Shown: piece after piece, positions 1 to 8,434 of the stretch
Layout of the letters: every line of letters begins with the position of its first letter
Position numbering within the stretch: the stretch's first letter is position 1
NCBI GenBank assembly: GCA_030426145.1
Contig: JAUHZF010000014.1
Span: 1-54,482, forward strand
Direction of reading: 5' to 3'
Origin: Polyangia bacterium
GTDB lineage: Bacteria; Myxococcota_A; Polyangia; Polyangiales; Polyangiaceae
Length of the DNA stretch: 54,482 nt
Translations under genes and position numbers: made by a program
The notes under the pieces: generated by a model
Database searches by the model: none
Told to the model about the DNA's origin: nothing
Seen by the model: only the letters and a program-made list of their open reading frames with translations

Positions 1-1
1 G

Positions 2-607
2 GTCTCGCTCTTCGTCGCCACCCACCTCTCGCTCTGCGCACACTGCCGAGCTCGGCTTCGTGAGCTCGAGGTCATCGCGGGCGCGGTTCTCGAAGAGGCC
101 CCCGTCGACGCGTCAGGGCTCGACGTCGAGGCCGGTCTCGAGGCGCTGATCGATCGGCTGGACGAGGCGCTACCCATCGATCCCCCCACCCCGCCAAAGC
201 CGATTCACGACGAGAACCTCGCGCGGATCCCCGAGCCCCTCCGCAGCTACGTGCCGGTCGATGCCAGAGGTCGAATCGAGTGGGCCGTGCGCATGCCGGG
301 CGTGGGTCAGATCCAGCTTCCCCTCGCCCACAAGGGCTACGGCGTGGTCATCAACGTCGTGAGCGGCGGGCTCTCCGTGCCCAAGCACACCCACGACGGC
401 ATGGAGTACAACCTCGTGCTCACCGGCGGTTTCACGGATCGCGGCCGCGACTTCGTGCGTGGCGATGCTTCCGTGGCGGGTCCCGACCTGGTGCACGAGT
501 TGTCCATTCACCGCGGGGAGCCGTGCATGCTCCTTGCGGTGATGGAAAAGCCTCTGATCCCGATGTCTCCGCTCGCCAAGCTGCTCAGCAAGCTGCTCCC
601 TGTCTGA
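2..607 (+). CDS. ChrR-type cupin anti-sigma factor (5' end outside window)
   Basis: The reading frame is open from base 2, so the gene begins upstream of the window; 201 residues are visible. Near the start is HLSLCAHC (His at base 23, Cys at 35 and 44), the H-x3-C-x2-C zinc site of ZAS-type anti-sigma factors. A cupin domain follows, with HTHDGMEYN around base 391. Zinc domain plus C-terminal cupin is the architecture of ChrR, which holds a group of ECF sigma factors (RpoE-like) inactive until singlet oxygen or a related stress releases them. The partner sigma gene would be expected just upstream, outside the window. The first ATG in this frame (251) would delete the zinc domain, so I do not treat it as the start. 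Confidence 0.85.
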   Translation, partial: VSLFVATHLSLCAHCRARLRELEVIAGAVLEEAPVDASGLDVEAGLEALIDRLDEALPIDPPTPPKPIHDENLARIPEPLRSYVPVDARGRIEWAVRMPGVGQIQLPLAHKGYGVVINVVSGGLSVPKHTHDGMEYNLVLTGGFTDRGRDFVRGDASVAGPDLVHELSIHRGEPCMLLAVMEKPLIPMSPLAKLLSKLLPV

Positions 608-609
608 GG

Positions 610-638
610 GGTTGGTAGACCCAACCGGGCCCTGGCCC
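610..638 (+). terminator. Two small GC hairpins after the anti-sigma gene
   Basis: GGTTGG (610-615) pairs with CCAACC (621-626), and GGGCC (627-631) pairs with GGCCC (634-638). No T-run follows, so this is at best a weak or Rho-assisted terminator between the anti-sigma gene and the next lipoprotein. Confidence 0.3.
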
Positions 639-654
639 GTAGTCTATCCCGCCC

Positions 655-2547
655 ATGCGTGGTTCGATGGCTTGTAGGTGGGTGGTGCTGCTCGGCATCA
701 TCCTGAACGGCTGTGCGGCGCCTCCGCCCCCTCAGCCTCCCCCCACCCCGTCCCCGGAGGACCCGGCGGCGACGCCGAAGGTCTTCGAGCTCGCGAAGGC
801 CGTGGGCGTCGAGGAGACCCCGGTGGAGAACGCGGTCGACTCGCGGATCGCGAAGGTGACGGTCTACTCGGACCGCGCCATCGTGACCCGGCAGGCCAAA
901 GTGTCGGTGCAGGCGGAGCCCACCGAGTACCGCTTCGCGCAGCTCCCGGGTTGGGTCGACGAGGGCTCGGTCCGGGCCGCGACGAGCCATGGCAAGATCC
1001 TCGACGTGAGCGTGGAGCGGAACTTTCTCGCCCGCTCCAGCGACGAGGGCTTCCGCAAGGTGGAGAAGGCGCACCGTGAGCTCCTGCGTCAGATTCAAGC
1101 GCTGGACGACGAGCTCGCGATCCTCGAGTCCCAGAAGGAGCACGTCGGCTCGATCAAGGTCTACTCGCTCGACAAGCTCTCCACCGACGCGGTGACCCGC
1201 GACGTGAAGGTCTCGAGCTACGGGGAGGTCGTCGACTTCGTGACCGAGAAGCTGCGTGCCACGGCCAAGGCGCGGCGTGAGCTCCAGGCCAAGCGTGAAG
1301 AGCTCCAGCCCGAGGTCGAGGCGAGCGAGCGGCGGCTCGAGGAGCTACGGCGGCTGACCACGCTCGAGCAGACGACGGTGACGGTCACGGTGGAGGGCAA
1401 GACCAGCCAACCCGCGACGCTGAGCCTGAGCTACGCGACGCCGGGCGCAACCTGGGAGCCGGTGCACGAGCTCCGCGCCAGCAAGCAGCACCCAGAGAAG
1501 GTCGCTTTGACGTCCTTCGCGGTGGTGACCCAGACCACCGGCGAAGACTGGCGGCACGCCGACATCAGCTTCTCGACCCAGTCGTCGTCGGATGCCGAGC
1601 AGATCCCGGAGCTCGAGATGCTCGCGCTCGGCAAGCCGCGAGAGACCGAGCGTCGGGTGACGCGCACCACCACCTTCAGCCGCGCCCAGCAGGCCTACGA
1701 GCAGCAGAACCGCCACTGGAACTCGCTCAACCAATCCGCCTCGCGCAAGAAGGCCGACGTGCAGCAGTTCGAGCGCTTCTACGAGAGCAACCTCGAGTAC
1801 TTCGAGCGCGTTCAGGACAAGACGGTTCAAATTTTTCAGGGTCTGCAGAGAAGGGGGACCACCGCCCATTTCGTGGCCCTCGAGCCGGGTGTGGTGCGAA
1901 GCGACGGGCGCCCGGTTCGGCTCCCCATCGGGGGCAAGACCATCGCCGCGACGGAGCAGATCGTGGCCGCGCCGGAGCAGTCGCTGAACGCGGCGCTCAC
2001 CCTGGAGATGAACAACGCGGTGGGGCAGCCGCTGCTACCGGGGCGCGTATCGCGCTATCAGGATGGCGCCTTCCTCGGGGTGACCGACCTCGACTTCGTC
2101 GCCCCCGGCGAGAGCTTCAAGGTCTTCTTCCGCGTCGCCGACCAGGTCAAGCTGACCCGCAAGCTCGACCGGAAGCAGAGCTCGGTCGAACGGCGCACCC
2201 GGCACCGGATGAAGCTGTCCTTCGTCACCACGGTGGAGAACCTCGGCAAGCGTCCCGTGTCCCTCGTGCTCGCAGAGCGCATCCCGGTGTCGGAGAACAC
2301 GGAGATCCGGGTGAGCCAGGTGCGCATCACGCCCAAGGAGGCCACCGACGCCGAGGGGATCGCACGCTTCAGCATCACGCTCGCCCCCGGCGAGAAGCGA
2401 ACCTTCGGCGTCTCGTATCAGGTGGACTACCCGCCCTCCCTCATTCTCGACGTGAAGCGTCGTCGTCGTGCTCGCCCCAAGGCGCCGAGCCCCTCGAAGC
2501 AGTACCAGTTCGAAGACGACATCGCCGGCTTCGAAGAGATGCTCTGA
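655..2547 (+). CDS. MuiA-like DUF4139/DUF4140 lipoprotein
   Basis: A 630-residue protein. Its hydrophobic N-terminus ends in LNGC (Cys20), a lipobox, followed by a Pro-rich spacer, so it is probably lipid-anchored outside the inner membrane. From about residue 66, KVTVYSDRAIVTR is typical of the DUF4140 start of the mucoidy inhibitor A family. A predicted coiled coil rich in Glu, Arg and Leu spans about residues 125-235. A long beta-rich DUF4139 region follows (SLSYATPGATWEPVHELRA near residue 257) and runs to the end. The family has no firmly assigned biochemical activity; MuiA was named for a mucoidy effect. The linker near residues 335-385 is rich in Gln, Asn and Ser. ATG667 is an alternative start that keeps the lipobox. 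Confidence 0.85.
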   Translation: MRGSMACRWVVLLGIILNGCAAPPPPQPPPTPSPEDPAATPKVFELAKAVGVEETPVENAVDSRIAKVTVYSDRAIVTRQAKVSVQAEPTEYRFAQLPGWVDEGSVRAATSHGKILDVSVERNFLARSSDEGFRKVEKAHRELLRQIQALDDELAILESQKEHVGSIKVYSLDKLSTDAVTRDVKVSSYGEVVDFVTEKLRATAKARRELQAKREELQPEVEASERRLEELRRLTTLEQTTVTVTVEGKTSQPATLSLSYATPGATWEPVHELRASKQHPEKVALTSFAVVTQTTGEDWRHADISFSTQSSSDAEQIPELEMLALGKPRETERRVTRTTTFSRAQQAYEQQNRHWNSLNQSASRKKADVQQFERFYESNLEYFERVQDKTVQIFQGLQRRGTTAHFVALEPGVVRSDGRPVRLPIGGKTIAATEQIVAAPEQSLNAALTLEMNNAVGQPLLPGRVSRYQDGAFLGVTDLDFVAPGESFKVFFRVADQVKLTRKLDRKQSSVERRTRHRMKLSFVTTVENLGKRPVSLVLAERIPVSENTEIRVSQVRITPKEATDAEGIARFSITLAPGEKRTFGVSYQVDYPPSLILDVKRRRRARPKAPSPSKQYQFEDDIAGFEEML

Positions 2548-2693
2548 CCCAATAGGGACGGCATCGAGCTCGCCCATGCAACAGGCTCGGCTGCCTTCCT
2601 GCTCCGTCGAGGAAGATGGAGGCGAACATCGCGCGTTGGGGGAACATGCGAGGCTCACCCGCGGGACGGTACGGGGCAGGGTATCATCGGCCG

Positions 2694-4013
2694 GTGCGGT
2701 GCTCGGTCGTGCTCCTGATGGTGGCGGGTTGCTCCAGTGGGAGGGCGACGACGGTGGTGCCGGTATCGACCGCAACGCCGTCGGCGGATGTGATGAGCGC
2801 GCGCGTGCCCGACCCCCCGTCCCACTTGGAGGCCTCGCACGGCACGGCCGAGCCCAAACCCTGGCGGCCCAAGCTGGCCAAGCCGAAGACGGGGCGCTTC
2901 CTTCGCGTCGAGGTCCCGGAGCAGAACCCGGAGATGCCTTGCGACTTCGCTCGTAGCTTCACGGGACAGATCGGCGGGACCCCGGGCGTCTGGGGCAGCG
3001 GGACCGATGTGGCGCTCGTTCTGAAGCGAAGTGCCTCGGGGGGATTGGCGGGAGCGACCCACTACGCGAGCCCGGGCCCCGGGATCCCGGTGACGGGGGT
3101 GGCCAAGGCCGACGGTTCGTTCGTCTTCACCGAGCGGGGAGGGGGGCAGTTCAGCGGCAAGTGCGATAAGGGCGTGCTCTCGGGCACCTTCACGATGGGG
3201 GCCAAGACCAAGAGCTTCGACCTGGTGCCCCACCCGGCGGACCGACCCGCGCTCTACAGCTACGTTCGAGAGAAGACGTCCGGCTCGTGCGAGCTCCGTG
3301 TGACCGACCTGGGCTACTTCGGCGGCACGGCAGCCCTCAACCAGCGCATCACGCGCGCCCTCGACAGCGGCGGCTATCGGGCGTGGTTGCCCGAGGTCAC
3401 CGCCTGCAAGAATCACGTGAGCCACGGAGAGTCCACCTACGTCGCGGCCTACGGGCCCGGCTTCGTGACGCTCGAACGCGGCAGCTCGAGCGACTACGGC
3501 GGTGCGCACCCCTTGAACAGCTCCGGCCCTGCCGGCACCATCGATCTGAAGACGGGAAAGGTGGTGTCTTTCGACGACATCATCACCGACGAGCGCCTGC
3601 TTCGAGACTTGATGCCCGGCTGCATCGACGACTTCGTCTCCGTCTCCGACCTCGACGCGTCGGACGAGGTGCACTCCCCCATCTCGAAGCACGAGGACAG
3701 CCTCTGCGACGCCTACCCCCATCAGAATTATCTCTGGTTCTGCGATGCGCAGCCGCAGGAGCCCAACTGGTCGCTGACTGCGGTGGGGGTGGCCATTGCA
3801 GCTTCGGGTCACGTACACGCGGAGGCCTTTCGCGACGGCAACGGTCCCATCATCAACTGGGCCACGCTCGAGCGGATCGGGGCGCTGAAGGCGACTTCAC
3901 CGATGAAGCACCTCTGGGCCGATGTGGCACCGGCGGGAGCGGATACGCCTCCCTGCACGGCGGGGCTCACCGGCATGGGAGTCGTCCGCTTCACGCCCTT
4001 CGTGCGAGACTGA
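2694..4013 (+). CDS. Putative lipoprotein with RsiV/DUF3298-like C-terminus
   Basis: I place the start at GTG2694 because it gives a compact lipoprotein signal ending in VAGC (Cys13) with no charged extension; an ATG at 2616 would add 26 polar residues ahead of it. A short spacer (VVPVSTATPSADV) precedes about 400 residues of predicted secreted domain. GGAHP followed by a TIDLKTGKVVSFDDI stretch resembles the C-terminal domain of RsiV/PdaC-type proteins (DUF3298), which suggests a carbohydrate- or peptidoglycan-facing protein. That match is by eye and tentative. Six or more cysteines in the mature part may form disulfides. The next lipoprotein begins 4 bases after the stop, so the two are probably co-transcribed. 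Confidence 0.65.
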   Translation: MRCSVVLLMVAGCSSGRATTVVPVSTATPSADVMSARVPDPPSHLEASHGTAEPKPWRPKLAKPKTGRFLRVEVPEQNPEMPCDFARSFTGQIGGTPGVWGSGTDVALVLKRSASGGLAGATHYASPGPGIPVTGVAKADGSFVFTERGGGQFSGKCDKGVLSGTFTMGAKTKSFDLVPHPADRPALYSYVREKTSGSCELRVTDLGYFGGTAALNQRITRALDSGGYRAWLPEVTACKNHVSHGESTYVAAYGPGFVTLERGSSSDYGGAHPLNSSGPAGTIDLKTGKVVSFDDIITDERLLRDLMPGCIDDFVSVSDLDASDEVHSPISKHEDSLCDAYPHQNYLWFCDAQPQEPNWSLTAVGVAIAASGHVHAEAFRDGNGPIINWATLERIGALKATSPMKHLWADVAPAGADTPPCTAGLTGMGVVRFTPFVRD

Positions 4014-4017
4014 CGGC

Positions 4018-4713
4018 GTGAGAGCCGTTGCCATCGCCCTTCTCCTCGTCGGCTGCGAGCCCGATCCCCCCAAGACCCAACCCACGGCGGTGCCTTCGGC
4101 CACGCCGCGGGCGCCAGCGCACCCGAAGCTGCCGGCCAAAGAGCTGCGTTCGGTTCAGTGTTGGGTGCCCATCTCTTCGGCCTTGAAGCGAACCCTGCCG
4201 GTGCGTCAGCCGGAGAAGCCGCGCATGCTCAAGGGGCTGTTCAGCCGCGAGGGCTACGAGGCGCGCGTGTGGGAGGCCGCAGCCATGGGCACGGGGTTGT
4301 GCGTGGTCACCACGATGCCCGTCTACGGCGACGAGATGCCGGCCCCTCCTCGGGTCGCCAAGCTGCCCAACATGAAGGCCTTGCCGCGAAAGGACAACGT
4401 CCTGCCCCCATCCGGCAAGAGCGTGAACGCCTCCGAGCTGTTGGTGGCGGTGCCGATCACCGAGTGGGGCAAGACGCTGGCGACCTTGGGCGACAAGCTC
4501 GATGCGGACGGTGACGGTGCCTGCGCGGCCATCCTCGAGAGCAAGCCCGATGGCGAGGCGATGACGAAGGCCACCGAGGCCTTCGTCGACCACTATCTCG
4601 AGACCGGCGAGCCCAAGACCGAACCTGCCCCCGACGCCGCGATTCTGGCCGCCATTCGCAAGACCTGCTTGGCGTCGGCCCCTGATCCGGCTGCGTCTGC
4701 CGACAAGCCATAG
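4018..4713 (+). CDS. Putative lipoprotein, function unknown
   Basis: GTG4018 starts 4 bases after the preceding stop and gives a signal ending in LLVGC (Cys12), then a Pro/Thr-rich spacer, so a 231-residue lipoprotein is likely. An upstream ATG at 3922 in the same frame would overlap the previous gene by about 90 bases and bury the signal sequence, so I reject it. The mature region contains DADGDGAC near residue 161, which looks like a single calcium-loop motif, and an acidic C-terminus. I do not recognise a family. Confidence 0.65.
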   Translation: MRAVAIALLLVGCEPDPPKTQPTAVPSATPRAPAHPKLPAKELRSVQCWVPISSALKRTLPVRQPEKPRMLKGLFSREGYEARVWEAAAMGTGLCVVTTMPVYGDEMPAPPRVAKLPNMKALPRKDNVLPPSGKSVNASELLVAVPITEWGKTLATLGDKLDADGDGACAAILESKPDGEAMTKATEAFVDHYLETGEPKTEPAPDAAILAAIRKTCLASAPDPAASADKP

Positions 4714-4721
4714 GCGAGCTC

Positions 4722-5576
4722 GTGAAGCGCTGGGACGATTGGCGAACCTTCCTCGCGGTGGCGCGTGCAGGTACGATCGCGGCGGCGGCGGAGGAGCTCG
4801 GGGTCAACCAGACGACGGTCTACCGACGCCTGGATGCCCTCGAAGCGGACTTCGGCACCCGTCTGTTCGACCGCGATGCCAAGGGCTACGCATTGACGGT
4901 GGTGGGGCGTGACGCCGTCGAGCACGCGGAGCGCGTCGAGGAGGAGATGCTCGCGCTCGAACGCATGGTCCGAGGTCACGATCGCCAGGCCTCGGGCGAA
5001 GTCGTGGTCACCCTGCCGGAGTCGCTGCTGCCGGCGCTGCTGCCGGCTTTGGTCGCGTTTGGTGAAGCACACCCCCGCATCGAGCTCGCGTTGGAGCTGC
5101 ACGATCGAATGTTCGACCTGGGTCGCCGAGAGGCCGACGTCGCCATTCGGCCCAGCCTGCAACCCCCCGCAGAGGCCGTTGGTCGACGCATCGCGGCCGT
5201 CGCGTGGACCGTCTACGGCGTAGCGGGCGTGGGGGCCGCACCTTGGGTCAGCTACACCGAGCAGCTCGGCGATCTCGCGGCCGAGCGGTGGCGACGTGGC
5301 CAAGCTGGGGGCAAGGCGTCGCGGATGTCGGTGAGTACGGTGCCGGCCATGCGCGCCGTCCTCGCGCACGGTGACCGGCGGGGCATGCTGCCGTGTTTCG
5401 TAGGCGACGTGGCCCCAGAGTTGGAGCGCCAGCGGGACCCGGAGGAGGCGATGGGGAGCGCGCTTTGGCTACTCATTCACGCCGACCTTCGTCGCAACGC
5501 CAGGGTGCGCGCCTTCGTGGACTTTCTCTACCCGCGTTTGGAAGCCTTGCGGCCGATCTTCGAAGGCACGGGGTGA
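4722..5576 (+). CDS. LysR-family transcriptional regulator
   Basis: A 284-residue protein starting at GTG4722. Residues 4-63 form the LysR winged helix-turn-helix (FLAVARAGTIAAAAEELGVN followed by TTVYRRLDALEADFGTRLF), and a periplasmic-binding-protein-like effector domain follows. The length is normal for the family. It follows the second lipoprotein by 8 bases and lies two genes before the pirin gene. A short inverted repeat lies in front of that pirin gene (6115-6136). The effector is unknown. Confidence 0.9.
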   Translation: MKRWDDWRTFLAVARAGTIAAAAEELGVNQTTVYRRLDALEADFGTRLFDRDAKGYALTVVGRDAVEHAERVEEEMLALERMVRGHDRQASGEVVVTLPESLLPALLPALVAFGEAHPRIELALELHDRMFDLGRREADVAIRPSLQPPAEAVGRRIAAVAWTVYGVAGVGAAPWVSYTEQLGDLAAERWRRGQAGGKASRMSVSTVPAMRAVLAHGDRRGMLPCFVGDVAPELERQRDPEEAMGSALWLLIHADLRRNARVRAFVDFLYPRLEALRPIFEGTG

Positions 5577-5618
5577 CGGGTTGCTGCCGAAGCGCGACCG
5601 GCGCCATACTCGGGCACG

Positions 5619-6095
5619 ATGTCTCGCACGTTCTGGTCCGTAGCTGCGGCGGCCGCCGTGTTCACCCTCTGCGATCCAGCTGCGGCCTGCTTCGACCCAG
5701 ACGCGCACGGCGTATCCCGTACCGTGGCGTGCATCACCTCGATCCACGCTGGCGTGGTCACGGGGACCTTCGGGACCGTCGATGCGATCTACGGGCTCGA
5801 CCGGGCGTGGTTGCCCACCGGTTGGGCGGTCCCCCAGCTGGTGCTGGGTGGCTTTGGTGTGATGGGTGGGGGGACCGCCACCATCATCCTCGCGGCCACC
5901 GATGACGCGACCGCCCATGCCACGGAAGACACGTTGTGGGGCGTCGGCCTCATCGCGCTCGGCGGAATTCACGGCGCCATCGCCACCTGGAGTCTGGAGC
6001 AACATCGCACCGAGCCGACCGATGAGCTGCCCGATGGCTTCTCGGTGAGCGTCAGCCCAACGGTGGGCGGGGCGGTGGTGAGCGGCACCTTCTGA
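5619..6095 (+). CDS. Small exported/membrane protein, unknown
   Basis: A 158-residue protein. It has an N-terminal signal-like segment (about residues 5-23) and Cys-containing residues after it (AAACFDPD). Two hydrophobic stretches (about 68-91 and 103-122) could be membrane helices. It contains many Gly/Ala pairs. I do not recognise a family. It sits between the LysR regulator and the pirin gene, on the same strand. Confidence 0.6.
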   Translation: MSRTFWSVAAAAAVFTLCDPAAACFDPDAHGVSRTVACITSIHAGVVTGTFGTVDAIYGLDRAWLPTGWAVPQLVLGGFGVMGGGTATIILAATDDATAHATEDTLWGVGLIALGGIHGAIATWSLEQHRTEPTDELPDGFSVSVSPTVGGAVVSGTF

Positions 6096-6114
6096 CGCGC
6101 ACGACTGTGTTGCG

Positions 6115-6136
6115 CTGACGGCAACGATTTCGTCAG
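6115..6136. promoter_or_regulatory. Inverted repeat before pirin gene, candidate operator
   Basis: CTGACG (6115-6120) and CGTCAG (6131-6136) are separated by 10 bases and end 4 bases before the first pirin ATG. The dyad size fits a dimeric regulator such as the LysR-type protein encoded upstream. The link is inference. Confidence 0.35.
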
Positions 6137-6140
6137 TAAG

Positions 6141-7283
6141 ATGAGGGTCATGAGCGACATCGGCCGACGGGAAGCCTTGCAGCTGCTGGCCGGTGCCGGG
6201 GTGGCGGGGTGCACGCCCGACGCGACGCCGCCTGGCGCCGCGCCATCGACGGCAAAACCCAGCGGCAAGTCGCTGCTGAAGGTCGAGAAGCTACGCGCTC
6301 GCCCGCCGTGGAAGACGCGGGACCCGTTCCTATTCTGCGTTCACCACGATGACGCATACCCGCGCGGGAACGAGCAGTTCGGTCCAGACGCCTCTCTTGC
6401 GGGACGCCAAATGGGCATGGACTTCGCGGGCAAGGACGGCTGGCGGATGTACCACGGTCGGGTCGTCCCCGGATTCCCGCAGCACCCGCATCGCGGCTTC
6501 GAGACCGTGACGGTGGTGCGGAGAGGCTTGCTCGACCACGCCGACTCGATGGGAGCCGCCGCGCGCTACGGTCAGGGCGACGTGCAGTGGTTGACCGCCG
6601 GCAAGGGCATCCTCCACGCCGAGATGTTCCCCTTGCTCGAGCGTGAGAAGAACAACCCGGTCGAGCTGTTCCAGATCTGGCTGAACCTGCCGGCGCGCGA
6701 CAAGATGGTCGAGCCCCACTTCACGATGCTTTGGGCGCCGCGCGTCCCCCGGGTCACGGAGCACGATGCAGCTGGCAAGACGGTGAAGCTGACCATCGAA
6801 GCGGGTGCTTACAAAGAGCATCGCCCCCCGCCCCCGCCGCCCCACTCCTACGCTGCGCGGCCCGAGGCCGACGTCGCCATCTGGACGATCGAGCTCGAGG
6901 CGGGGGCGACGTGGACGATGCCCGCCGCCCGCGCGGGCACGGACCGCACGGCATACTTCTTCCGTGGGGCGGAGATGACGGTGGATGGCACGAGCGTGCA
7001 GTCAGGTCATCAGCTCGAACTTCAGGGCGACGCGCCTGTGACCTTCGTGAATGGGCCGGTAGCCAGCGAGCTTCTGCTGCTGCAGGGGCGCCCGATCGGC
7101 GAACCCGTCGTGAAACAGGGGCCCTTCGTCATGAACACCGCAGCCGAGATCCAACAGGCGTACGCGGACTACCGCCGCACGCAGTTCGGTGGCTGGCCCT
7201 GGGAACGCAGCGACCCGGTGCACGGCGCAACCCCCGAGCGCTTTGCCCGCCACGCTACCGGTCGACTCGAGAAGCCGGTGTGA
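6141..7283 (+). CDS. Exported pirin-family cupin protein
   Basis: Bicupin pirin family. HPHRGFETVTVV carries the two metal-ligand histidines, and GKGILHAEM supplies the third His and the Glu, so the N-terminal cupin metal site is complete. A C-terminal pirin cupin follows. The protein is 380 residues, longer than the usual ~290, mainly because of an N-terminal extension: GRREALQLLAGAGVAGC, a twin-arginine-like signal with a lipobox Cys, then a Pro-rich spacer. Export of a pirin is unusual, since characterised pirins are cytoplasmic or nuclear, with quercetinase activity for E. coli YhhW. ATG6150 is an equally good start and has GAGGG just upstream. The C-terminus has AEIQQAYADYR, common in bacterial pirins. 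Confidence 0.88.
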   Translation: MRVMSDIGRREALQLLAGAGVAGCTPDATPPGAAPSTAKPSGKSLLKVEKLRARPPWKTRDPFLFCVHHDDAYPRGNEQFGPDASLAGRQMGMDFAGKDGWRMYHGRVVPGFPQHPHRGFETVTVVRRGLLDHADSMGAAARYGQGDVQWLTAGKGILHAEMFPLLEREKNNPVELFQIWLNLPARDKMVEPHFTMLWAPRVPRVTEHDAAGKTVKLTIEAGAYKEHRPPPPPPHSYAARPEADVAIWTIELEAGATWTMPAARAGTDRTAYFFRGAEMTVDGTSVQSGHQLELQGDAPVTFVNGPVASELLLLQGRPIGEPVVKQGPFVMNTAAEIQQAYADYRRTQFGGWPWERSDPVHGATPERFARHATGRLEKPV

Positions 7284-7298
7284 CGGAACGCGGAGGGC

Positions 7299-8360
7299 TC
7301 AGGGCAAACCCGGAACGGCCATGTCCACCCGATAGAGGGTGGAACTGGCCGTGATGTACAGCGTCTTCCGGTCTGGGCCGCCAAAGGTCGCATTGGCGGG
7401 TTTGATCGGCGTGTCGATGCTGCCGAGCGCCGTGCCATCTGGCGAAAACACGGCGATGCCGGTGGTCACGGTGACGTAGAGGTTGCCTGCGCAGTCGACG
7501 GCCATGCCGTCAGCGCCGGGGGTATCGGCGAAGACGGCGCCTCCCGAGGTCGACCCATCTGGCATCACGTCGAAGGCACGAACATGAGCGTTCTGGTCGT
7601 CCGCTACGTAGAGGACCGTCTCGTCCGGAGACAGGGCGATTCCGTTGGGACTTCCGAAGTCGTCGGCGACGAGGAGAACGTCTCCATCGGGGGCAATGCG
7701 GTAAACGCCCTTGAAGTTGGTCTCCTGAGGCCGGTTGCCCAACTGCCATGTTGGGTCGGTGAAGTAGATGGTGCCGTCCGATCGTACGACGTTGTCGTTG
7801 GGCGAATTGAACCTGTTCCCTTCGAAGCGGTCGGCCACGGTGGTGCGGGCAAGCGTGCCGGGGTCGATGCGGCTGATCGAGCGCTCGTCGTGGGTGCACC
7901 CGATCAGCCACCCATCGTGGTCGATGCCGAGTCCGTTGACGCCGAGGTCTCCGTTGCCGTTGGCGTCGAGAAACACGTCCACCGATGCGGGTGGTGTCAG
8001 CCGATAGATGGTGGCGGGGGGCCAGCCATCGGGCCCAGACTGAGCGAACACCATATTGCTGAAGAGGAGCACCCCGAGCTCGGAGAACCACACCGGACCT
8101 TCGAGGAAATCGTACCCATCCGACACGACCACCGGTTGTGGGTCGCCCTCGAGTGGGTCCCCGAACGAACCTTCGGGACAGATGGGGCTCACCGCAGAGC
8201 CGCCCGTCGAAGAACTCCCCGCGGAGACGCTCGACGAGCCCCCGATCCCCGACGTTGATGAGGCCCCGCCGGCAGATGAGCTCGAGGTGGCAGAGCTGTC
8301 GTCATGGTCGGTGCCACAGGCTACGGCGACGGGAAGCACGAATATCCACACGGCACGCAT
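7299..8360 (-). CDS. SMP-30/gluconolactonase-family lipoprotein
   Basis: A 353-residue protein. The signal ends in AVAC (Cys15) and is followed by a Ser/Gly linker of about 45 residues. The mature domain is a six-bladed beta-propeller of the SMP-30/gluconolactonase/LRE type: EGPVWF near residue 88 supplies the metal-ligand Glu, RFNSPNDNVV the Asn region, and SPNGIALSPDETVLYVAD the Asn/Asp region. It probably hydrolyses a lactone outside the cytoplasm or on the cell surface. The gene converges on the pirin gene (15-base gap) and diverges from the hydrolase at 8435. Confidence 0.85.
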   Translation of the reverse strand: MRAVWIFVLPVAVACGTDHDDSSATSSSSAGGASSTSGIGGSSSVSAGSSSTGGSAVSPICPEGSFGDPLEGDPQPVVVSDGYDFLEGPVWFSELGVLLFSNMVFAQSGPDGWPPATIYRLTPPASVDVFLDANGNGDLGVNGLGIDHDGWLIGCTHDERSISRIDPGTLARTTVADRFEGNRFNSPNDNVVRSDGTIYFTDPTWQLGNRPQETNFKGVYRIAPDGDVLLVADDFGSPNGIALSPDETVLYVADDQNAHVRAFDVMPDGSTSGGAVFADTPGADGMAVDCAGNLYVTVTTGIAVFSPDGTALGSIDTPIKPANATFGGPDRKTLYITASSTLYRVDMAVPGLP

Positions 8361-8434
8361 GTTCCGAGCCTAACGTCAGGCAACCGATAGGGGGAAGGCT
8401 TGCCGGGGACCGGCCGCGCCGCCACGATGCGCAC

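Noticed and set aside
8138-8434. Extension of the metallo-beta-lactamase frame
   Set aside because: It is antisense to the linker-coding part of the SMP-30 gene and is Arg/Ser/Pro-rich; the family start fits ATG8435.
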